DNA from: Kryptolebias marmoratus
Taxonomy: Eukaryota; Chordata; Actinopteri; Cyprinodontiformes; Rivulidae
Length of the DNA stretch: 64,000 nt
Direction: 5' to 3'
Assembly: GCF_001649575.2 (NCBI RefSeq)
Contig: NC_051437.1
Coordinates: 13,577,259-13,641,258 of the forward strand
The position numbers were made by a program, and so were the translations under genes. A model generated the notes under the pieces. It made no database searches and was not told the origin of the DNA. It saw nothing but the letters and a program-made list of their open reading frames with translations. Shown here in pieces: positions 20,560 to 35,689 of the stretch (positions are counted from its first letter, which is position 1; every line of letters begins with the position of its first letter).

Positions 20560-20720
20560 GTCAGAGCTCAGATAACAGGTTAGGGATCAGTCTCAGCTAC
20601 TGCCAAACCAAAATTTTGGGTTATTATGTGAAAAACTTACTGACTTATAAATAATCTCCTGTTTTATTAAGGTTGGTTGGTTGTGGCAGCCATCTTGAAT
20701 CGGGCTGGTTCCAAAAGTTG
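20560..20720. repeat. Unclassified dispersed repeat, partial copy A3
   Basis: It holds the middle blocks of the family: 'gggatcagtctcagctactg', 'ttggttgtggcagccatctt' followed by GAAT, then 'ggttccaaaagttgatcag'. It sits directly after two other units in the same orientation, so 19857-20720 is a short tandem array of diverged copies. Confidence 0.7.
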
Positions 20721-22809
20721 ATCAGTTCCCTCACTTGTCTGTGAAAGTCAAACAACTGAGACATTTAAGTGGACATTCATCAAAACAAAAATGTTCATTA
20801 GAACTCTCCGTCGTCTCTAATCCTACATTCTTTGATGAAACTATATCAAACCTTTGAAAATAATATATTTCTGAGAAGCCATATTAACCCACAGGACAGT
20901 TTTCCAGCTCACCTCAGTCCTGGACCACTGAAGACTCCCATCTTCCTAATCTTATTAAACGTACATTTCACTAAAGACTGATGAGTCTTTTCTTCCTTTA
21001 CCAGGTTTCCCATTTCATTCACTTCTGTGTAAACGTAAAGATAGAGTTCTTTGTTTTGTTATTAATCAATCTGTCTAAGCTGTGCACTGTGTGGACTTCA
21101 TCTTTCATCCTGACCTCTATTATTCTGATGTTTTCTTTTATTCTTTTCAGGCCTTTAATGTCCATTTAATTCCTGTTTCTGTCCGTCCTGCAGTTTGAGT
21201 TTGACAAATGGTTTTTAGTATAGAAAAGAGAAGGAAACAAATGAAGTCTAAAAGATAAGAATGATGAGGGTGAAACACCTGCTTATAATTCCTTCAACAT
21301 TATCACTTCGCACTGAGACACATATGGACAAATATGTTCTGGTGGAAATGTTTAACTGCATTTATTATTGAAGTACATGCAAAGCAGACTTCAACCAGGC
21401 AGCAGCTGAAAAACAGGTTTTTATTTAAAAAATAAATGAAATAAATAAATGAAAACTGTTTTTTTAGGCTTCTATGCAACACTTGCTAAGATGTCCTTCC
21501 ATATTGGTGTGAATGTGGCTAAAGTTTTTTTGTTTTTTTTACATAATAAAGTTGGTTAAAATGTCCCTATTTAAACTACTGTTTTAAACTGCATTCATGT
21601 CGGTGAAATCTTTATTAAAAAAATAATAACTTCAAAGAAAAGATGTGTTTTCAGGCTTGCTAATATTTTTAATGTGAGTTCATCTGCGTGTCCTCCGAAA
21701 TGACAGCCATCCCATCATTGCCAAACAAAACAGCTTATTTCAAATCACAAATAAAAGTAAATGTAGGACCGGGCGGACATGGTCCTATATTTCATCCTCC
21801 ACGATGTTTAAATTCTTCTGATCGCTGAGATCGAGGATGGACCCTTTTTTTAAACGCATAAATGCTTTCACACAAGTCCTGTGAAGTACATGTTCCTGAA
21901 GCCCATAAAACTCTAATTACTCCAATAATATGCTGTAAACGCTGCAGAAAAGATCCTGCTGACACATTGTTCCGTGGCCTATTGTTGCAGGAACTCAGTA
22001 ACGTACATCTTTACTTTAAGAAACAATTAAAAACTCAGTATTACTTAACGCATATCTCCTGCTGACTTTCATGGCAGAGTTTTGAACTGAGATCATCTTG
22101 TGTCGAGAAACGATGGAAGAGTTAGATGTTTCGGGTCAAACCTAGATTAGCCGTGTATGCCATCTTGGATTAGACTGACTACTCATTTGGGAACAAGAGC
22201 TGAACATGAACAGCCACTCTCGTGAACATTTGGCCCAGCTGGAACCAGGTGAGATTAGACAGGAAGCCTGTAACACCCCGACAGCCTCATCTGCTTACAG
22301 TACCTGCCTATTGGTTGGCACAGCTGAAATTTTAAGAAACAAACATAAACATCTTTGGCATTTGGCATGTACTGAACGGGTGTAGGATATAAAATGCGGA
22401 AAAAGGACAATGCAGACTAAATTTAAATAACATTTTTAAACAATCAATAGATCAACTTCACAGTTTCTGACCTTATGTAATAACACATTAGTGCTAAATC
22501 CTACAGATTATACATGTAAAAATATTGTTTTACCTTTTTTAGATGCTAAGTGCTGTTGTGAACACTTGGCACCAATAAAAGCTTGGTTTTCACATGAAAC
22601 ACTGCTGTGATTACAATCAGCCTCTATGCCACTGTGAAATCAGTTGTGCCTGAGTCTATAAACACTAAAGCCTGCCGGCTGGAGGTGATTTCTTCTTCAT
22701 CTTATCACCTATACGTCATCAATGTTACTACTGATGTGATGATGTTGTAGAAACCAGCGCGGGAGTCCAACAGCGTGCCCTCGGGTGACGCGTAACATCC
22801 GACCACCGT
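20721..22809. other. Intergenic spacer between ywhab promoter and smim4
   Basis: No gene is supported. It contains one more partial copy of the dispersed repeat (about 22060-22180). The rest is AT-rich with scattered homopolymers. Short open frames such as the one at 20981-21169 are hydrophobic and lack splice or start context. Confidence 0.6.
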
Positions 22810-24174
22810 TCACTTGGCTGCGGGCGGATCGAGAACTATCAGACCATCCGCCATCTTCTGCTGGTACTCCCGCTCTGACCGCTTCCTTCTGTAGACGTCG
22901 TCTGTAAAAAAAAAAAAAAACAGACGAAATGTGGGGTTTGTCAGGGCTGCAGTTACGTCACTACCAACCACTCGTCTTTCAGAGACACAGCAGGAAGGGA
23001 ACAGGTGCGCTCTGCTCTACTTAAGTGGCCCGGCCGATGCATCAGCGTGAGGACCTGAGAGTAAGATGTGGGCTTCTTCTGCAGCACGGTCTGGCTCGTC
23101 GCTCTAGAAGAAGCCCACGTTTAACTCGTTATCTCCTCCAGGAGTCTGTTATTCTCCACACTTATTCACCGAGACGCCTGGTTAAACTAAACCACAGATA
23201 AAAATCTTTTTATTTCATCTGTGCTTCTCCTGATAGAACAGTTTCTTGTGTTTATCCTATACTGCAGAAAGTAGTGATAGCAAAAGTTAAATAAATTAGA
23301 AAACTGCTGGTAAGGTTACAAATTTAAAATCATGTTAGTTCACTCTGAGAAACCTCACAGTAAGACAGGACAAAACGTAGTGGATGATTTGATAGTGTTT
23401 TAATCACAAAAAGGATTTAACTTTTTACCCTTTTAGTTTTTCCAAAACTACACACGAGCACGTGTGGAATTAAAGCCAGGTCTGTATATTTCAGCCAGAC
23501 TTCACAACATTTTCCATGTTTGGAAAATTCAGCTTTAAGTGTCTGGACTGCCAGATAAATTATTATTTGCCAACCACTGACATGTGAAGTTCAGTCTTTG
23601 TTCCACAGCTCCAGCAGTATGAGAGGTAACACTCCAACTCACTGTCCTCAGGACCCCCCAGTCCTGCATGTTTATGATGCACACACCTGCTTTTAATTAA
23701 TCCAAGCTTGGTAATCAAACGCCAATTTAAATCAGGTGTGTAGAAGCAGCGACACAAATCACGTTTAAGGGATGAGAAGTTATTAGTGTCGCGCGCTCTT
23801 TGTGCTGAAATAAACTAACAATAGAATGTTTTTATTTCAGTAACGAAGCAGGACAGGTGGGTCAGGAAGCTAAGCGAGGACAGAGACGAACCTTGGAGAC
23901 TTTGTTTCATTTGCTCCGAGTTTTAAAGCTGTCTGTGCTAACAAGCTAGCAGTGGTTAAACCGGGCATATAACATGATGTGAAGGAGACGAGTTGTTTCC
24001 CCCTTTGTGTTCACACTTACAGAAAGTTTCTCTCCCTATCCTCACGTTGATCATAACCCACTCCATGACCCCGCCGATGCAAAAGAAGATGGGAAGAAAC
24101 CTGTACGGCCCCAGTCGGCGTCTCCCCGGAACGATGTCCAGCAGATGTTTCACTAGTGCGTTCCTGTAAAACAT
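22810..24174 (-). CDS. smim4: Small integral membrane protein 4 (UQCC5), complex III assembly factor
   Basis: Tiny mitochondrial inner-membrane protein that takes part in early assembly of respiratory complex III (role known from mammals). Two exons, 24174-24021 and 22901-22810, join to 81 residues. Exon 1 encodes MFYRNALVKHLLDIVPGRRR, then the membrane span RFLPIFFCIGGVMEWVMI and RIGRETF. Exon 2 continues YDVYRRKRSEREYQQKMADG and ends VLDPPAAK. The pattern of a basic N-terminus, a single span with GGxMEW, then ETFYDVYRRK matches mammalian SMIM4 closely. The donor GTAAGTG and the acceptor before ACGACG leave the phase intact (T then AC). It is below most gene-finder size limits and easily missed. 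Confidence 0.92.
22902..24020 (-). other. smim4: smim4 intron with a MITE-like fragment
   Basis: The intron is 1,119 bp. Around 23620-23760 it has a diverged fragment of the palindromic hAT-like MITE ('gtcctgcatgtttatgatgc', 'aaatcaggtgtgtagaagca'). Near 23036-23110 is GC-richer sequence with 'gtgggcttcttctgcag' and its inverted partner 'agaagaagcccacg' about 30 bases on, an imperfect hairpin of unknown meaning. Confidence 0.6.
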
Positions 24175-24500
24175 GTCGGCTTACAGGACAACACGAACTG
24201 TGTCTGGCCCAACGGTCCTGCTGGCTTTTTTTATTGTTTGTTTTTTTTTTCGCGAAAGGAAAGCAGGTCAAAACAAACGCATACACGTAACTTTCACATG
24301 CCCTCTACTGACATGTGTGGAAGCGGCGAACGAGCGCGCTCGTTTTAGGCCACGGCTTACACAGAGCGGGCGGTGTTCAATAAAAGAACGTCACAAATCC
24401 CTAACGCAATGACTTATGCCCTAACGCCTGCAGCGACGGTGTCAAAATCGAACTATTTAACAGCCGACGTCATATCCGGTTATATTGTGTACCCGTCTAA
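24175..24500 (-). promoter_or_regulatory. smim4: smim4 5'UTR and promoter
   Basis: CpG-rich DNA upstream of the smim4 start codon. At 24464-24480 a GACGTCAT (CRE-like) core is followed directly by ATCCGG, an ETS-type core on the other strand. Such sites are common in promoters of nuclear genes for mitochondrial proteins. The start site is inferred. Confidence 0.4.
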
Positions 24501-25630
24501 GTGAACCGTGTTCGTCTTCACTTTGAACCGCTGTTGTGAAATAACTAATTATTTCTTTTAAATAGTAACAAATAAAGCAGAAAAAATATGGCACACAATG
24601 ACTGTGGTGGTCGAGTTATTTCTCAGTGGATTTGGGAAAGATTGTTTAATATAAGTCAAGTGATTTCAGGTTTAAAAACTAAAATATAGAATGCATTTTT
24701 TTCCTACAGGAAATGATTCAAGAAATTAATTTACAGAAAGAACTGTTAGGCAAGTGAAACCCACGATTATCTCTTCCCATTAGGCCTAAAACTTGGTCTC
24801 AGTTTCTCGGGAATACGTGCAGAGTGGTTGGATTTTAAAATATCTTTCAGATAAGAGTGTGTTGTAGAATAAATATGTCAGAATTTCAAAATAAGCACAT
24901 ATTGTTCAGTCACAGCATGACACAAAGTACACAAATGGATTTATTTGTGGCCGAAACGACCAAGCACATCACCGCTGATGACAGTTTTGACAGTATAATA
25001 AAAGCAACGACATACAACAGATACGTGAACTGTTTCTACACAAGACATGCGACGACTATCTGGGGCTTCAGAAACAGTACCATACAGGGAGCTAACAGGG
25101 TCTAAAGACTAATTTAAATTCAGCAGAAATTTATTCAGCTAAAAGGTAATTATAAGTTATAGTAATTATAAAAAGAGAACTCCTGGCACAGTGGAGAGCA
25201 AACTGTGCCTTGTGATAATCTTTTTTTTTTCAATTTACAATAATTTTTTATATCAGGAATTGATACCATATATGCTGGCACGGATCTCACAGGTGGACAC
25301 CTCTTGACCCGTCGCACAAATCACTTTTGCCAGTTTCTTCTGTAAACATAAGTCTACAGATTTTTTTTTTTAATGCCAGTTTCATTGCTTTCAGTCTCCA
25401 GGAAATGCTATTCTTTTTTTTTTCAGAAACAAACAGGTCAAAGGTTTCAGTATTGGCACAAAAAAAGCATTTTGCTCGATCGGGTTAACAAAATTCACAT
25501 TTTGCCGGTTTTTGCTGTCTGGACCTTGAGCTTGGCGCGCTGTACCACGTTGACCAAAATAAAAAAACAGAAATGATAGCGACGAATTACGGAAACAGAG
25601 GTCTGTATTTTATTGAACTTTCGCTGTTTG
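24501..25630. other. Spacer and probable kctd6 3'UTR
   Basis: No coding gene is supported. The right half (about 24850-25630) follows the kctd6 stop on the minus strand and probably is its 3'UTR; T-rich tracts near 25220, 25360 and 25410 are seen. No poly(A) signal was fixed with confidence. Confidence 0.45.
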
Positions 25631-27479
25631 TCAGTCTTCAACTTTGTGAGCTGGTCTACAGAAAGTCCAGTGGTGCTCCACGGTGTTCTCGTTTGGACGC
25701 TCGCTCATGTGGTGCACGCGCGTGTTCCGAATAGTAAAGCCCTGCTTCATTATGTAGTCCATGAGGTGAACCCGCAGGGACACCTCTTGATGATAGTCAC
25801 ACGGTCCGAAGGTGAAGGACACCTGGCAGTCTCTGGTGTCCATCATGTGTTTGTTCCACTTGGTGAAATTGTTTGAAATACCTTCTAGCAGGGCGTGGAC
25901 CTTCGTCGTTATGGTGAGCTGTGTGATGATGACGGCAACCGGGTTCGAGTACTTCGACAGTTTCCGGGTGCTAGAGAGCTCCACCACCTGCTCAAAGATG
26001 TCGGGGGGGTACAGGGGTTTGGGGTCGTTAAGGCACTGGATCAGAGGCTCGATCTGATAGAAGTCCGCCTCCTTCCGCAGCAGGTCCGTCTCCGTGAAGT
26101 CCATGGGAAGGGTGAGCTCAGACGTCCGCAGGAAGTTGAGGATGTACCGGAAAAGCGTTCCGTCGCGGTCGATGAAATAGTTCCCCTGGGAATCCCGAGT
26201 TGTGGGGAAGTCCCCCCGGAACATGGCGCCGAGCATGGAGTCCGGATAACGCTGCAAGGTGGACAGGCTGGTGGTGTACAGGTGGCCTCCCACGTTCAAG
26301 GTAACAGGAGCATTCATCTAGGGGGAAGAAAGAGAGCTTTAACATCTGCCGGCATCGTGTGTAAGTCAGCCAGGATGAGAGGAATTAGAGCTTCAAGTAA
26401 GAAGTAAACATACAGTTATCTAACTATATATTACTGTAAAATAAACAACATCAAATAAAGATGTACTGACATCTGTTATATTGGTTGTTGTTTTGTTTTT
26501 TTTACACCTAAAATGTTGGGTAACACCTTTTTTAAAGGCAGGTGCATTCGCTAAAACACAGTGAGTGTCTGAATGCTCTGAGGGCTGCAACAAAAACATC
26601 CAGACAAGCTTTTATAGACAACATGAAAGGACAGCCTTACGTTATGTCCTGCCGACTATGCTGGTCCACAGTTTCTTACAAACAGAACTCTCAAAGACAA
26701 ATGGTTTTTAACTGCTTTGGGACAGGCAGCAAACGGCCAGCCCCCTCTGCAGCTCTCCGAGCGAAGAGAAGGTCTAAAAGTAGGACCTCGGTGAGCGAAA
26801 GGCGTTCTCAAGGGGAGTCTCCAAAATGTCTCTGAATGTTTGCAAAGGGGTTTCTGAATTTCCTCGCCTTTGCTGTCAAAATGTGTGCCACAAATTTTCT
26901 TTCAAAGTAGTCACGGAATACCGTTGCGGGCGTCTCCAAGTCATCTCGAGAGCTGCGTTTTGATACCTGCACGGGCGCTTCATGACCGAAAACGTGTCCA
27001 GGTGTAAAAAAAAATTTTTTTTTTAAAACGCCCTGCTGATAAACAAGAATTATTGAACACCTGGCTGACGTATTCCAGCAGATTAAATCATAAACCAGAG
27101 GCGGCAGCTGCCGAGGTGGACGCAAAGAAACAATGTACACGGACTAGAATACAACTTTGCGTGCCGTGCTCACAGAACTCGGGCTGTAATAATAAATAAA
27201 TGATAAATAATTGGCTTCTCTTGCAATTTTGAGCCTCCAACTCATCTTCAAAAGTCCCAAACCAGTGAGATACTACCTTTACAGGATAATAAAATCAATT
27301 CATCTCATCTCTTTTTTTTTTTTGGTCTGGTATACTACTGAATTCAAAAGCCAAATTTTAGCAGGTGTTAGTGATCAGTTTCAAAACCTTTTTAGCTCAA
27401 CCAACATCGTACAATGGCTAACAGCGTGTCCTTACTTCTGAACATCCCTTACCCTATGGCCCCAGTCTCCATTATCCAT
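25631..27479 (-). CDS. kctd6: BTB/POZ domain protein KCTD6
   Basis: Cytosolic substrate adaptor for CUL3 ubiquitin ligases; known mammalian targets include small ankyrin-1 isoforms and HDAC1. Two coding exons, 27479-27453 (MDNGDWGHR) and 26317-25631, join to 237 residues, the length I recall for human KCTD6. The donor GTAAGG follows AGG, and the acceptor CCCCCTAG lies directly before ATGAATGCT. The BTB domain covers about residues 12-110, with VTLNVGGHLYTTSLSTLQRY, GNYFIDRDGTLFRYILNFLR and LRKEADFYQIEPLIQCL. The C-terminal part has KLSKYSNPVAVIITQLTI, SFTFGPCDYHQEVSLRV and NTRVHHMSERPNENT, all near identical to KCTD6. Exon 2 alone begins with ATG, so predictions may wrongly start at 26317. 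The neighbour abhd6 supports the human 3p14 context. Confidence 0.95.
26318..27452 (-). other. kctd6: kctd6 intron between coding exons
   Basis: A 1,135-bp intron. It has no recognisable repeat family beyond A/T runs near 27007-27025. Plus-strand open frames at 26542-26835 and 26895-27140 lack known motifs and I treat them as chance. Confidence 0.6.
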
Positions 27480-28895
27480 TTGTAGAGGAGTACCCACTTG
27501 GTCAGAACCAAAACACAGAGGGGACAGATCACAACGGGTCCGCTTTAATTTTACCTGCAGGGAAAAAAAAAACAACACGTCAACAGAAGTTGAAGCAAAA
27601 ATATATTGTGACAGAATAAGGGAGAAATGGTTCTTCAGGTCTATTAAAATCACGCGTTTGTGATTGTTTAGACGCTGGAAGACATGAACCGTGTTCCTGT
27701 TTTTTTTTTTTTTTTTACATTAAGCTATAGGAGTTAGATCGGTTGCAGCTTAGATCAGATAAATATGTCCAGATGAAGACGTCTGTCTGTCGCCTGAAAA
27801 CCTTAGCGTCTCAGGCAGCGTGACCTCGAGATGCTTTGAATTAAAATGCTTTATTTGTAAGTGAAATTACCCACAACGAGGATCGACTGTGTGCGTTTCA
27901 GAAAGAACAAACGAGTCAAATCAGTGCTAACTGTGTGTGCAGTGGCTTCAAATAGATGCTCATTGCTCCAAAGTGCACTTCCCATTTGAAAAATATATTG
28001 AAATTTTGGATTTCAGTCACCTACCTACATTAACCATGAAGGCAGGGTGTGGTGTGAATTTAAATGGGTTTTTTTTCCTGCAAATCAAGCAAGGTCAGAG
28101 ACCTTGGATAGAGGTGAACATCTTCAATTAACACTGACTGTAGTCATTATCAGCAGCAAGCTACAGTATCCAGGTTAGCTGCTAGGGAATTGGTTTGACA
28201 TTATTCCCAACCTTCACCCTGCACAGCAAAATCTACAGCCCAGGAACAAAAGGGCATTTCTGGCTGAATTAATGCCAAACAAGCCCGCTACGCCCATGTT
28301 TAATTTATACTGAAGTGCACTGCTACGAAAATGAAAGAAGCTGACCCACAAACAAGCGACTATCTCAAGCAGCAAGGCACTTTAAAAAAAAAAAAAGTGA
28401 ACCGAGTTACTATGTGAATTAATTCTGATGCACTTTCGCGTGCCGCAGTAATAAAGCTGGAGTGGGCTGCCAAAATGGGAATAGTAAACACAACGCCTGC
28501 TAGCTTGGCTAGCTAGCCGCTAGTTTGTGGCTAACAAGCTAACACAGTTAGCAGCCCAGAGACGCTAGCTGCGGCTATGGGTTTACAACGAGGGGAGGGG
28601 GGGTAACTAACTCAATTAACAGGGAATAAACCAAAGCCTCACCGGGTTCTTTTTAGCGATTTCCTGTGTTTTGTTTTTTTTATTTTCGTCCACTACGAGT
28701 GTCCCGAGGTGAGCGTTTAGCGCTGCAGCCAGACAGTCATTGATGTTGGCTCGCACCGGGACAGCTGGGTTCGGCTCCGGGCTGCAGCTCTGCGCGCGCA
28801 CGAGGAGGAGGAGGAGGGGGAGGAAGAGGGGGAGGAGGAGGAGGAGGTGGGGGAGGAGGTCCTGCTGCCACTGCAGCCTCCTCCTCACAGAAAGG
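27480..28895 (-). promoter_or_regulatory. kctd6: kctd6 5'UTR exon, intron and promoter region
   Basis: The ATG exon begins after the acceptor TTTTCCCTGCAG near 27556, with about 77 bases of 5'UTR. A noncoding first exon should lie in the GC-rich 28600-28890 stretch, which has GAGGAGG-type purine repeats at 28802-28860 and several GCGCGC sites. The 'gctagc' cluster at 28498-28570 is typical of fish promoter flanks. The remaining 27560-28480 is AT-rich intron without identified features. Confidence 0.45.
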
Positions 28896-29295
28896 AACAA
28901 GTAGTAACGAGCAGGTCAAGGATCGGACATACCGGATTAAATAAAACATTACATTTGCTAGGGAAACATCCAACAGGTGGATGTGGTTGTGGAATGGATA
29001 TAGAGACAGTGGAAGATGTAATAAATCCTTGTGAGAGGAATAGGGTAAATAGAGGAAAATTAAAACAAGAGGTAAGGAAATATGGTGCTGAGACATTAAG
29101 AGTGAGTAAGGTATTAGTTAAACATAATAAAATAAATAAAGCAGTTATTACTCTTTTTTTAAAGGAAACGGGATTGTATAGAAGAATTTAGTTTCGTTAG
29201 GAAATAAAAATATTCTGTCCCACACTCCAGCATGGTAGATGGCGATAATACATCTAAACGTTAGATGTCACCCAACCCAAGAAGAAGAAGAAGAG
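28896..29295 (+). mobile_element. 5'-truncated LINE (RNase H / I-like clade) 3' end
   Basis: The plus-strand frame reads RSRIGHTGLNKTLHLLGKHP, then a Cys-rich TGGCGCGMDIETVEDVINPC segment and ends TLFLKETGLYRRI with a stop at 29189-29191. This is the C-terminal tail of a fish non-LTR retrotransposon polyprotein with the G-H-T-G and C-x-C ... C pattern. A short 3'UTR follows ('catggtagatggcgataata', 'cccaacccaagaagaagaag') and it ends in a (GAA)n tail. Reverse transcriptase and endonuclease parts are absent, so it is a dead insertion. It lies directly upstream of the presumed kctd6 promoter. Confidence 0.8.
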
Positions 29296-30361
29296 GTCAA
29301 CAGGGCACCTGATGAGCCCCCCAGGAGTAAATGGGCTCCTAGACCTAAACTAAACATCATGAAATCAATCTAAAATGAGGCACAGAATGGCTGTAAAACA
29401 CTTTACCCATAAGCAGCCAAACAGCTAGACAAGAAGAGAGATGTGGGCTACTGCTCAGAAGGTTTATAAAAGGCTTTTTCACTTTTTAGTTTAGTTCAGT
29501 CCTCATGACTGACCTTTTTCAGAGAAGTGTTAAATCCTCTGTCTCCGAGCAGGCACTAAAACGCTCCTAAACTCAAGGGATGAACCAACACAAGGCAGCC
29601 AACTATGTAAAAAGAAATAAAATAATGCAATTGAATATTTCCAGCAGCCTGCCACACAGACAATATGATGCCATTTGTTTAGTTGAGTCAAACGAGAACA
29701 CAGTTTGACATAAAAACAGTATTTCAGCACCAATGAGGCGATTCCCAAAGAGGATGAGGTGTCTCTCAGTTTTCTGGGTCAGGTTTTGCTGGATTATGTT
29801 CCAATTTCTTAAAGGCGAGACTTTCAAACAAACATTACTCATCTTTTTTTTTTTTTAGGGCTGACACTTCTTCTTTTGTCTACCTTCCTCATTTTTTTAT
29901 TTTATTTTTTTCAGCAGACAATATGCTCTCACGGTCGGGCACGAGGGCAGTTTGTGAACTGGAAAAAAAGCAGCCAAAGTCCAAAGAAATACGGCTGATC
30001 AAGACCACTTAGAAAGACTGGCTCTTTGGATTAAAACTTCTGCACAGCACTGTAAAACAAGCATGAAATCTGCAAACTGGTGACGGCAGATTTTGCCGTG
30101 TTTTCAGTGTTCTTTTGTCCGTCACTGAGAAACAAATGTAGCGCCTTTTTCTATATTTGTGTCGACTGCGGCTCAAGGTGTTTGAAAGCGTCACAAGAAA
30201 AGAAGAAATAAAAACAACAAACCTCTGAACAATTGGACACAGAGACGTAGTTAGTTAGGATTTATTACTATCATGATTTGGTTCCATGTAACTGACTTGC
30301 AATCCGTAAAGTTCTGTTGACGTACGAACGCAAAGATGCGGTTCCAGTCCTTCCCTTCCCC
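29296..30361. other. Spacer between the LINE fragment and abhd6
   Basis: No coding gene is supported. The right part should include the abhd6 3'UTR (minus strand). 'gtttaggatttattact' near 30250-30270 contains TTTATT, which reads AATAAA on the minus strand about 100 bases after the stop and is a good poly(A) candidate. The rest is AT-rich. Confidence 0.5.
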
Positions 30362-33676
<3,315 letters not shown>

Positions 33677-34982
33677 GGCTGACCTGAAAATACAGAAACA
33701 TGCAAATTCCACACATGCAGCCTGATGACAGGGAGGACATCTGAAAGGCACTGATGAACAGAAGCTTTCCAAAGTGCTGTTTATTTCTATTCTGTAGCGT
33801 GCACGTTTTAAAAACGTAAAAAAAAACTTACTTTTCCAAGAATTTCTCTCTTTCTTTGTCCCTTTGTGCTACAGGCAGACTCATGTGAAAACTGTTCCAC
33901 TTGTGATTCCAAGGATGCTTGAAAGAGTGGATCTATATATATATTTTTTTTTCTCTTGAAGATTCAAAACCGAAAGATGTTCCGGTGCAGAGTGCAGTCG
34001 GCTTTGTCAGCGTCTGTTTGTGATTGGGAAACTCATTGATTATCCCTCATCATTAGAGAAAACTAGGCCACAACTTGATGCGGTCAGTCTGTTAAAGCAA
34101 ACGCTTCTGTAAAGTCAAAATATACAGCAGGTAGTAGCAACAAAGCTTCTAGAAAGGAATTCTTAAAGTCAAAATCGGAATCAGTTTGCTCAAAAATAAA
34201 TACTTCTTTTTGTTCATAATCGCCTCTGAGCGTCTTGTTTTTCGACGCTTTCACAAAGTTATTGTTGATAAACTTGCACTGTAAAAAAGAATTCACTTGT
34301 TTGACTTTGGGAAGCCTAGGTTTTAAAAAACTTTAGACTCAAGCAGGCTGATAAATGTTGAAGGATAGTTTATATGCACGCGTCAGCTCAGCCTGAAGAC
34401 CAAACTGTAACCACTGGGGGTCGTGATGGAGGCGGATTGGGACGCAGCGTCTCCTGTTCCAGTGCTGGAAATGTTTCCCACAGACGCCGCGTCCTCGTCC
34501 TCGTCCTCTACATCGTCCGCACATTGACACAGCGTCAGTCTGCTTCAGTTCATGTCGCTGCTGAGAAGCAGCTGAAGTCTCGTTTGACACTTTCACAGGC
34601 AAACCGAGGGACGGTCCGTGTTTCAGGACATCCATGGGATGGCGTGTGTGCTCAATAACGACATATGAGAGGCCCTTCAGGACATAAACTCTTCTTGCTT
34701 TTACATGTTATATAGTCTCACATTCACTGTCCAATTCTTTCCTTTACCCATCAAACATGTTTGTTCACACTGAAGATCTGAATGCTGTTTTTTGCGATTT
34801 CTTCGTAAACAGTCTCCGGTTCCGGATTGATATGAAGTCACGCTCCGTACGCTGGGTTTACGAATGTAAAAATGGACGCTGCGAGTGTCAGCGTGTGTGG
34901 ACCGATTCTGAGGTTGCTGTCCAATCGGGGCCGACTGTCCATCCCAATGATGAAAGATAAAAGAAGATGGAGAAGAAAAACA
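33677..34982 (-). promoter_or_regulatory. abhd6: abhd6 5' region
   Basis: The acceptor TGTATTTTCAG before the start codon and a strong donor at 33834 define an intron. The noncoding exon should lie at about 33834-33900. Upstream, 33950-34740 has no recognisable gene; 34400-34660 is GC-richer with 'cgtcctcgtcctcgtcctct' repeats. From 34757 on it looks like degraded transposon sequence. Confidence 0.4.
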
Positions 34983-35384
34983 GCGCAGATCAGGGGCGTC
35001 ACTAGGTTTTAAGGACAAGGGGGGCTTAGCCCCCAGGAGATGCACAGGATGTGAGCAAACGTAGTGGGCGAGAACAAAATTTCTCAAACAGCTAACAAAA
35101 CCTGAGTTGCTTTTCCACATTTTTGGACACATTTAACAAATACCTTACTGTGTAAACGTTTTAACAACCAATTATAATTTTATTCAGAACATCAACAAAC
35201 AGGAAAAATGTTTACAGTTTTAACAAGAAAAATGAACATATTATTTTTTTATTTTATTTTGTGAATTGAATATTACTATACTGTATTAAATGCCAGCTAA
35301 TGTACACTATAAGGTTTGGTGCTAGTGTATACCCAGTTATGAAGTCTAACTGTGACTTTATATATTATATAAAATCTCTCAGTT

Positions 35385-35443
35385 NNNNNNNNNNNNNNNN
35401 NNNNNNNNNNNNNNNNNNNNNNNNNNNNNNNNNNNNNNNNNNN
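35385..35443. other. Assembly gap (59 N) inside the hAT element
   Basis: A short N run between AT-rich sequence on both sides. It does not interrupt any gene recognised here. Confidence 0.98.
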
Positions 35444-35689
35444 TGTAGAAAACGGTTATTACTGCTATAACATTCTCCAGTAAACCTTCCACAGGTGGCC
35501 CAGACAGTATTTTTCACATGTAATTATTTCACCATATCTCTGATGTCTCATCCTCACGACAAAATACAGACAACAGAAAAGCTGACTGGAATAACTTCTC
35601 CTGGTCTGCTCACTGAATGTTCATGCTGCTCTTAGCTGGCTCTGCTTGTAAACTTGCTAGCACTCTGTATCACAGTTGCAGAGAAAATG

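Noticed and set aside
23036..23115. Possible microRNA hairpin in the smim4 intron
   Set aside because: The inverted match is only about 14 bases with a purine-rich arm; too weak without folding or small-RNA data.
24857..25105. 82-residue plus-strand open frame
   Set aside because: No homology, no promoter or splice context; it probably lies in antisense of the kctd6 3'UTR.
28737..29096. Minus-strand proline-rich open frame
   Set aside because: A translated GAGGAGG repeat next to antisense LINE; no start or splice support.
34757..34960. Plus-strand open frame with Cys and Arg residues before the hAT element
   Set aside because: Lies in degraded transposon sequence; no recognised domain.
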